The notes below the pieces were generated by a model. That model searched no databases. It saw only the letters and a program-made list of their open reading frames with translations, and was not told the DNA's origin. Below, piece by piece: positions 35,405 through 40,451 of a DNA stretch of 40,451 bases. Source of the DNA: Deltaproteobacteria bacterium (GTDB lineage: Bacteria; Desulfobacterota; Deferrisomatia; Deferrisomatales; BM512). The position numbers were made by a program, and so were the translations under genes. Location: assembly GCA_002869015.1 (NCBI GenBank), contig PKTT01000020.1:1-40451 (forward strand), written 5' to 3'. The stretch's first letter is position 1. The number at the start of each line of letters is the position of its first letter.

Positions 35405-36307
35405 ATGCCTAAAAAACTTTTTTCAATTGTGGCAGTCTTAAAATTTCTCCGGCCACATCATTGGGCAAAAAATGTCCTCCTTGCGTTGCCTTTACTGGCC
35501 TCGCATAGATTTGACCTCAGGTCTTTGGAAGATACGTTTTCAGCGATAATAGCATTTTCCTTGGCTGCTTCCGCGGGTTACATAGTAAATGACATTGCAG
35601 ACGTCAAAGCGGATCAGAAACACCATGAAAAACGCAACAGGCTTCTAGCTGCTGGAGGAATCTCCATAGCAAATGCCGCTCTGCTGGCTTCATTTTTGTG
35701 GGCTGTCTCTATAGCATTGTCGATATCGTTATTGAATGTGCCTTTTACGGGATTGATAATTATATATTCTCTGCTTAGTCTTTTTTATTCTCTGTGGATT
35801 AAGCGGCTTCTTCTTCTGGACATTTTGGCACTATCAGCCCTCTACTGCATCAGGATAGTCGCAGGAGCGATTGCTATCGATGTCGAATTATCCAACTGGC
35901 TCTTGGCCTTTGCTTTATTCTTTTTCAATAGCTTAGTCTTTTTAAAACGTTATGTAGAAGTTAAGTATGCCATTGAGGTTTCCAATGATTCCCTTCTGAG
36001 CAACCGGAGAGCCTATGAAGCCGTTGACCTTGGTGTTTTGATATCTGCGGGCCTCTCCTCTGGCTACCTGTCAGTGCTTGTTATTTGTCTCTACATAAAT
36101 ACCGACCGCATAAACAGTTTATACTCTAAACCTGAAGCCATATGGATAATCGGATTCATTATTTTCTACTGGGTGACCAGGATTTGGCTATTGGCTGCAA
36201 GAGACAGGGTTGAGCAAGATCCTGTTTTGTTTACCCTTAAAGACCCAGCTAGTTGGCTCATCCTATCCTTGGTATCGGTGCTCTTTTCGGTGGGAATATG
36301 GCTGTAG
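35405..36307 (+). CDS. UbiA-family prenyltransferase, decaprenyl-phosphate phosphoribosyltransferase-like
   Basis: A 300-residue polytopic membrane protein of the UbiA superfamily. The first Asp motif is NDIADVKADQKHHEKRNR (about residues 62-79), and the later DILALSALYCIRIVAGAIA and SLVFLKRYVE segments match the phosphoribosyl-polyprenyl phosphate branch better than quinone prenyltransferases. That branch transfers phosphoribose from PRPP to polyprenyl phosphate to make a lipid sugar donor. Downstream genes for glycosyltransferases and a flippase agree with this. The exact donor is not proven. It overlaps the GT9 gene by ten bases. Confidence 0.82.
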   Translation: MPKKLFSIVAVLKFLRPHHWAKNVLLALPLLASHRFDLRSLEDTFSAIIAFSLAASAGYIVNDIADVKADQKHHEKRNRLLAAGGISIANAALLASFLWAVSIALSISLLNVPFTGLIIIYSLLSLFYSLWIKRLLLLDILALSALYCIRIVAGAIAIDVELSNWLLAFALFFFNSLVFLKRYVEVKYAIEVSNDSLLSNRRAYEAVDLGVLISAGLSSGYLSVLVICLYINTDRINSLYSKPEAIWIIGFIIFYWVTRIWLLAARDRVEQDPVLFTLKDPASWLILSLVSVLFSVGIWL

Positions 36308-37440
36308 TCAAAAAGTCTCTTCCCTTTGTCCTGCCTATATCGAGGATAATTAAACCATTCAAGAGATTTGACAGGATTACAGGCCCCCTGCTAAGCCGCT
36401 TAATGAAGCGCAATGCCTCCTCAAAGCTTCTTGGTTCAGATGAAATAGGCTCAATACTGGTTATACGACCAGGTGGAATAGGGGACGCGGTGCTCACTTT
36501 GCCGATGATGAATTCTTTGGGTAACTATTTCCCCAAAGCAACAATAGACGTACTCGCAGAGCGGAGAAATGCCGGCGTTTACAGAGCCGTTGAACCTGGG
36601 CCTGCTGTTTACATGTATGATGTAGACCCGCTTGTAACATTCAAAACACTAAAAGCGAAGCAATATGACCTGATTATAGACACGGAGCAGTTTCACTACC
36701 TCTCCACTATATATGCAAATCTCTTAAAACCGAGAAGCCTTATAGCTTTTGATACCGCTGGCCGAGGTAGCTTGGCAACCCATGTGGTTTCTTATTCCGA
36801 TGTTAAATATGAAGCACAATCATTTCTAGATTTGGCCGCTGTCTATTGCCGTTGGGGGGGACTTTTTGATGAAGAAAGACCATTTCTTTTCCCGCCCTCT
36901 GAATCTTTGGCTTTGGCGGAGGAGTTGTTTTGTATTTTTGATAAAAAACCTGTTGTCGCTCTGGCCCCAAGCGCAGGAGCCCTAAATAGGATTTGGGCAT
37001 TAGAGAAGTTTGAAGAGTTAGCTGTTTGGCTCTTTGGCAAAGGTTATTGCCTGTGTTTGGTAGGTGGGGCTGATTCTTTAGAGGCTGGAGCGCGCATAGC
37101 CTCACTGGGTGAAGGGAAAAACATTCTAGACCTTTGCGGTAAGGCCAGCCTAATTGAGACGGCCGCGGCGCTCTCTCTTTGCTCTGCATGTGTTAGCTCT
37201 GATACGGGAGTGTTGCATTTAAGCTATGCAGTCGGAAGCAAGGTAGTCGGGCTTTTCGGTAGTGGCTTATCTGTTAAGTGGGGTCCTAGAGGGACTCGTG
37301 CAAGGGTAGTATCGGCGGGGCTTGATTGTAGCCCGTGCACAAGAGGTTCGATTACTCCACAATGTAAAAATGGATTCAAGTGCATGGATGATATAAGCGT
37401 TGAAAGTGTTATAGCTGCCCTTGAGGAGTTGATTAGTTAA
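36298..37440 (+). CDS. glycosyltransferase family 9 (heptosyltransferase-like)
   Basis: A 380-residue GT-B-fold protein of family 9. Visible motifs are ILVIRPGGIGDAVLTLPM (about 50-67), the middle VALAPSAGALNRIWALEKF (about 221-239), and the C-terminal donor site with SSDTGVLHLSYAVGSKVVGLFG (split around residues 299-320). The family transfers ADP-heptose to lipopolysaccharide core or other sugars to cell-surface glycans. ATG 36298, with GGTGGGA before it, is chosen over an upstream in-frame codon. The TAA overlaps the next ATG (TAATG). Confidence 0.88.
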   Translation: MAVVKKSLPFVLPISRIIKPFKRFDRITGPLLSRLMKRNASSKLLGSDEIGSILVIRPGGIGDAVLTLPMMNSLGNYFPKATIDVLAERRNAGVYRAVEPGPAVYMYDVDPLVTFKTLKAKQYDLIIDTEQFHYLSTIYANLLKPRSLIAFDTAGRGSLATHVVSYSDVKYEAQSFLDLAAVYCRWGGLFDEERPFLFPPSESLALAEELFCIFDKKPVVALAPSAGALNRIWALEKFEELAVWLFGKGYCLCLVGGADSLEAGARIASLGEGKNILDLCGKASLIETAAALSLCSACVSSDTGVLHLSYAVGSKVVGLFGSGLSVKWGPRGTRARVVSAGLDCSPCTRGSITPQCKNGFKCMDDISVESVIAALEELIS

Positions 37441-39182
37441 TGTTTGAAGTCGGCAAAATGCGAGTGGAATTAAAAGATACCTCTCCTTTATGGGCCTTGT
37501 TCCCGGTTTTGGCGGCTGTCCTATTTAGTATCACTCTTTTGAAAGCGGGGCTTGTCTGGGATGACATAATATTTGAGTCCCGTCAGCTTCCATATTTTAA
37601 AACAATATCAGATGCATTTATTGCTCCAGATGGAGTTGAGAGCTTAACGTCTTTTTACTTCCGCCCGGTGGTTCTGCTCAGCTATATGCTCGACCAGTGG
37701 CTTGCCTCAAGTGATGGTTTTATCCCTGCCGCCATGGCTCACGGGGCAAATGTCGCCTACCACGTCATATCGACTTTTCTCCTCTACTGGTTGGCGTCTT
37801 TGCTTTTCCGTGGAAGCACCTATAGAGGGTTGGCAGCGCTGGTTGCTACCCTTATCTTCGCCTTACACCCCATACATGCTGAAACCGTGATGAATATCTC
37901 AGGCAGATCAGATGGGCTTGCGACTATGTTTTTCCTGGCTGCCCTAGTAGCGGCAATATTATGGCGAGACAAGGGCAAATGGCTGGCTGCCATCGCAACT
38001 ATAATCTTTATTTTTTTGTCATTGCTGGCAAAAGAGATTGGCATTTCCGCTCTCTTTGTTATCCCTGTTCTCTTATATTTTTCACCATATGGAGATTGTG
38101 TCCCCGAGAAGCCTCTGAGACGGCTGCTCATATTAATGGCCCTTATATGTTTGGCAGTGGCTTTGTATTTTGCAATACGAATGGGTTTTGGATTTAACTT
38201 AGGTGCAGAGAGTTCATTCTCTTTCGGCGAAAAGGTAATTCGGCTGGTGGGGGCTCTTGGATACTATTTGAGAAAGAGCATCTTTGTTTGGCCGCAAAGC
38301 CACTTTATGCCCAATATTCCTTTTAGCTGGGGTGACATTGCTGCGCTTGTCATAACTCCTGTTTTGCTCTTTTTTATGCTGCTGAAAAAGGAACACAGGG
38401 CGACTGGCCTTATCTGCTGTGCCATCTTTGCCTTGGGCCTTGCGCCATCCCTTCTTGTCGCGATTAAACCTCTTGCGGCAACACCTGTTGCAGAACGATA
38501 TCTATATCTGCCATCAGTAGGCGTTTGCTTGCTAATTGGCTACTTTGCTTCGAGGTTTTGGGAAATAGGCTCTCTGCGAATCGCCACGCTGGTGGTGGTA
38601 GCACTCCTCACGGCTGTATATGGCTATTCCTACTACGAGCGCACTCAGGTCTGGCATTCAAATCTAAGTTTTTGGCAAGACATTGAGCGTAATCCACAAA
38701 TGGCTAATAACAGAATGTTTTTAAATAATCTTGCCGAGGCCTACCTGACTGACGGGCAGCGGATAAAAGCCCTTACTTATTATGAACGTATGCTTACGCC
38801 TCAAGTTCAAAAAACCCCCTTTGAAACTGAGATGATCAAGTACAGCATAGGTATAGTGCATGTGGAAATCGCTGAAGAGAAATATGATGAAAATAAGTAT
38901 GCAGAAGCCTCAGCGCAGTTAAAAGAAGCCTTGCCGCTGCTTGAAGGTGCAGCTGTACGGTTGCCCTCTACGCCCATAGTACACAAGGGCTATGCCCTTG
39001 GCCTGCTGCTAAGGGGAAAGATTAGCCTTTCAGCTGAAAGGAGGCTTGATGAGAATACCCTCTACCAGGCAAGAAAACATTGCCTTATAGCGCTTAGCAT
39101 GGATAGAGAGAGCCAGCTGGCGAGAGATACACTTGCGGAGATTGACGCCATTTTGGCTCGTTATGGTGCTACAGCGAGATGA
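37440..39182 (+). CDS. TMTC-like membrane glycosyltransferase with C-terminal TPR region
   Basis: A 580-residue protein with about ten membrane helices (roughly residues 10-400), then a soluble helical C-terminal third. The GT-C-type acidic motif GLVWDDIIFE is in the first loop (about residue 39), and ALHPIHAETVMNISGRSDG (about 140-158) matches the TMTC/DUF1736 family of O-mannosyltransferase-like enzymes. The C-terminal part (WQDIERNPQMANNRMFLNNL onwards) looks like TPR helices. Such enzymes use polyprenyl-phosphate sugars at the outer face of the inner membrane. The function is inferred from family and context. Confidence 0.78.
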   Translation: MFEVGKMRVELKDTSPLWALFPVLAAVLFSITLLKAGLVWDDIIFESRQLPYFKTISDAFIAPDGVESLTSFYFRPVVLLSYMLDQWLASSDGFIPAAMAHGANVAYHVISTFLLYWLASLLFRGSTYRGLAALVATLIFALHPIHAETVMNISGRSDGLATMFFLAALVAAILWRDKGKWLAAIATIIFIFLSLLAKEIGISALFVIPVLLYFSPYGDCVPEKPLRRLLILMALICLAVALYFAIRMGFGFNLGAESSFSFGEKVIRLVGALGYYLRKSIFVWPQSHFMPNIPFSWGDIAALVITPVLLFFMLLKKEHRATGLICCAIFALGLAPSLLVAIKPLAATPVAERYLYLPSVGVCLLIGYFASRFWEIGSLRIATLVVVALLTAVYGYSYYERTQVWHSNLSFWQDIERNPQMANNRMFLNNLAEAYLTDGQRIKALTYYERMLTPQVQKTPFETEMIKYSIGIVHVEIAEEKYDENKYAEASAQLKEALPLLEGAAVRLPSTPIVHKGYALGLLLRGKISLSAERRLDENTLYQARKHCLIALSMDRESQLARDTLAEIDAILARYGATAR

Positions 39183-40087
39183 ATAAGCGGGTTAAGCTGC
39201 TCCTTAGGGTCGCGGTAAGTATCGGGCTACTTTATTTTCTGCTCGCCAGCATTGATACCGGCAACATTGGAGCTATTTTGAGTAGCGCCTCCTTGCCGGG
39301 GCTTATACTTTCCATGCTTGTGGTCGCTATAATAATCGTCATATCGGGGTGGCGTTGGCACAACCTTACCACTAAAGGGTTGACCCTGAAGTTGGCGGTC
39401 GACTACACCTTCATTGGTTGCTACTTCAATAATTTCCTGCCGACAAATTTTGGTGGGGACGGTGTTAAAATTCACCTCCTGGCAAAGCGTTTGTCAAGCT
39501 TGTCCGCCGCCGCTATTTCTGTTTTTTGGGACAGATACACGGGGCTCGCAGGGCTAGTGCTGGCGGGACTTATCGGCTATCTGGCGGCCTTCAATAAATT
39601 GAGAGATACCCCGCTGACCTGGGTCTATCCATCCGCATTGGCCGCCCTGCTTTTTAGCGCTGTGCTTTTAAAAAGTCGCTGGATAAAAAGGTCGGTCTCC
39701 TTTCTTGCAAAGAGGGAAATATCCACTTCGGGGAATCCCGGCGCTAAAGAAATATTCAAGGCGTTGGCCGCCTCATTGGTAATTCAACTCCTCGGCTCCC
39801 TCTACATTTACATGCTGGCTTTGTCGCTCGGGATTGAAGTCGGCTTTATAGAGTGTCTGGTCTTCTGCCCATTGGCCAATCTGGCAGCGGTGCTGCCACT
39901 TTCGATAAGTGGGCTAGGCATCCGCGAGGGCGCGATGGTCTATCTCTTTGGTCTTACCGGAGTCCCGAAAGAGGAGGCGCTGGTGCTCTCTCTTGCAGGA
40001 TTCGCCGCCATGCTTGTCGTCAGCTTGTGGGGTGGGGTGCTATACGTGAAAAGAGATGGTGAAACAAAGGCAAAAAAGACTACTTAA
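39179..40087 (+). CDS. lysylphosphatidylglycerol synthase TM-region/flippase-like membrane protein
   Basis: A 302-residue protein of the UPF0104 / LPG_synthase_TM family with about seven to eight membrane helices. Typical segments are GWRWHNLTTKGL near residue 58, FNNFLPTNFGGDGVKIHLLA (about 82-101), DRYTGLAGLVLAG, and LPLSISGLGIREGAMVYLFG (about 239-258). Members are found beside glycosyltransferases and may flip or transport lipid-linked intermediates. The start overlaps the preceding gene by ATGA; it ends the cluster. Confidence 0.85.
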   Translation: MNKRVKLLLRVAVSIGLLYFLLASIDTGNIGAILSSASLPGLILSMLVVAIIIVISGWRWHNLTTKGLTLKLAVDYTFIGCYFNNFLPTNFGGDGVKIHLLAKRLSSLSAAAISVFWDRYTGLAGLVLAGLIGYLAAFNKLRDTPLTWVYPSALAALLFSAVLLKSRWIKRSVSFLAKREISTSGNPGAKEIFKALAASLVIQLLGSLYIYMLALSLGIEVGFIECLVFCPLANLAAVLPLSISGLGIREGAMVYLFGLTGVPKEEALVLSLAGFAAMLVVSLWGGVLYVKRDGETKAKKTT

Positions 40088-40162
40088 CGCGGAATGCATT
40101 GTCGCGTCTGGCACCTGTAGCGAATTATAAAGCCCCGCACAAAACTGCATTCACAGGCAATA

Positions 40163-40183
40163 GGGGTCACAAGGCCTGGCCCC
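40163..40183 (+). repeat. hairpin, possible REP-like remnant or weak terminator
   Basis: GGGGTCA (40163-40169) and TGGCCCC (40177-40183) form a seven-pair stem with one G-U pair and loop CAAGGCC. A T/C-rich stretch follows, so it might terminate the glycosylation operon 75 bases upstream. The core CAAGGCCTGGCCCC also looks like sequences that flank REP-associated tyrosine transposases in many Desulfobacterota. The rest of 40088-40353 shows no gene I can support. Confidence 0.35.
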
Positions 40184-40310
40184 GTTCTCTTGTAATCTGG
40201 CATGAAGGTGGCCGAGAGGGGCTTCCGGGGCCAGAAGGGGCGTCAGAGGAGCCAGTCGGCGAGAATCGATTCAGGGGAACTGGTCGAGACCGTAAGAAGA
40301 CCGTAAAGAC

Positions 40311-40345
40311 AAAAAGAGAGGGCTTCCACAATCGCGGAAGCCCTC
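40311..40345 (-). terminator. rho-independent terminator of tRNA-His
   Basis: Inverted arms of ten bases (40318-40327 and 40336-40345, GAGGGCTTCC and its complement) enclose an eight-base loop. On the minus strand they are followed by TCTTTTTGTCTTT, a usual U-tract. The hairpin begins nine bases after the encoded CCA of tRNA-His. Confidence 0.85.
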
Positions 40346-40353
40346 GGTATTGC

Positions 40354-40430
40354 TGGGGTGAGTGATGGGAATTGAACCCACGACAACCGGAGCCACAATC
40401 CGGTGCTCTACCAACTGAGCTACACCCACC
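40354..40430 (-). tRNA. tRNA-His (anticodon GTG)
   Basis: A 77-nt cloverleaf on the minus strand including the extra 5' G (position -1) and C73, the identity pair of tRNA-His, and an encoded CCA (40354-40356). The anticodon loop is TTGTGGC between stems CCGGA and TCCGG. The acceptor stem has one G-U pair. A terminator follows; the promoter is largely outside the window. Confidence 0.95.
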
Positions 40431-40451
40431 ATATATCTTAAAGCTTGTTTC

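Noticed and set aside
40103-40118. TGGCAC element resembling a sigma54 -24 box
   Set aside because: The matching -12 TTGC element is missing at the required distance.
40099-40365. 88-codon open frame downstream of the flippase-like gene
   Set aside because: It has no recognisable domain, is rich in Arg/Gly, and runs through the tRNA-His terminator into the tRNA gene.

Overview
The window looks like a stretch of Gram-negative bacterial chromosome, probably from the Desulfobacterota (former Deltaproteobacteria) or a close relative. Support for Gram-negative: BamD-type and NlpD-type lipoproteins, a SurA-like periplasmic chaperone, Tat translocase genes and a heptosyltransferase-type glycosyltransferase. 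Support for the lineage: two DUF3786 proteins, a DUF1847 protein, a fused radical SAM/DUF2344 protein beside RNase E/G, and the order surE-pcm-yqaA-nlpD-rpoS known from Geobacter-like genomes. This placement is an inference from gene content and order. No prophage, IS transposase or CRISPR array was seen.

Layout. 1-1385: tRNA-Val(GAC) on the minus strand, then tatB-tatC on plus. 1346-3090 (minus): Fe-S/DUF3786 protein and a LysR regulator. 3203-5473: prmA, a second DUF3786 gene (minus) and a SAM methyltransferase. 5614-10518 (plus): gatC-gatA-gatB-mtnA-bamD in one tight run; mtnA is split by an in-frame TAG. 25487 down to 10515 (minus): nine genes with almost no spacing, nadA-mfd-surA-pdxA-phosphohexomutase-uvrA-zinc ribbon-radical SAM-rng, with a plausible sigma70 promoter before nadA. 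25597-25673: initiator tRNA followed by a perfect intrinsic terminator, then wrbA on minus. 26540-33027 (plus): surE-pcm-yqaA-LOG-like-nlpD-like-rpoS-like-apt-NHL lipoprotein-unknown-NFACT-R, again tightly packed. 33024-35348 (minus): DUF1847, PilZ and a zinc-ribbon methyltransferase. 35405-40087 (plus): UbiA-type transferase, GT9, a TMTC-like GT-C protein and a flippase-like membrane protein, visibly more A+T-rich for most of its length. The window ends with tRNA-His(GTG) on minus and its terminator.

How the genes fit together. Most are housekeeping: tRNA-dependent amidation (GatCAB), outer-membrane assembly (BamD, SurA), transcription-coupled repair (Mfd and UvrA in one operon), NAD and pyridoxal phosphate synthesis (NadA, PdxA), RNA turnover (RNase E/G), and a stationary-phase/repair block (SurE, Pcm, sigma factor, amidase activator). 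The least explained parts are the DUF3786 pair around prmA with its LysR regulator, the standalone NFACT-R protein with its small partner, and the UbiA/GT9/GT-C/flippase cluster, which suggests a polyprenyl-phosphate-linked glycosylation pathway. Four convergent gene junctions overlap or nearly touch, so intrinsic terminators cannot fit between them. There is no gene-free stretch longer than 300 bases; the longest, 40088-40353 (266 bases), holds two hairpins.
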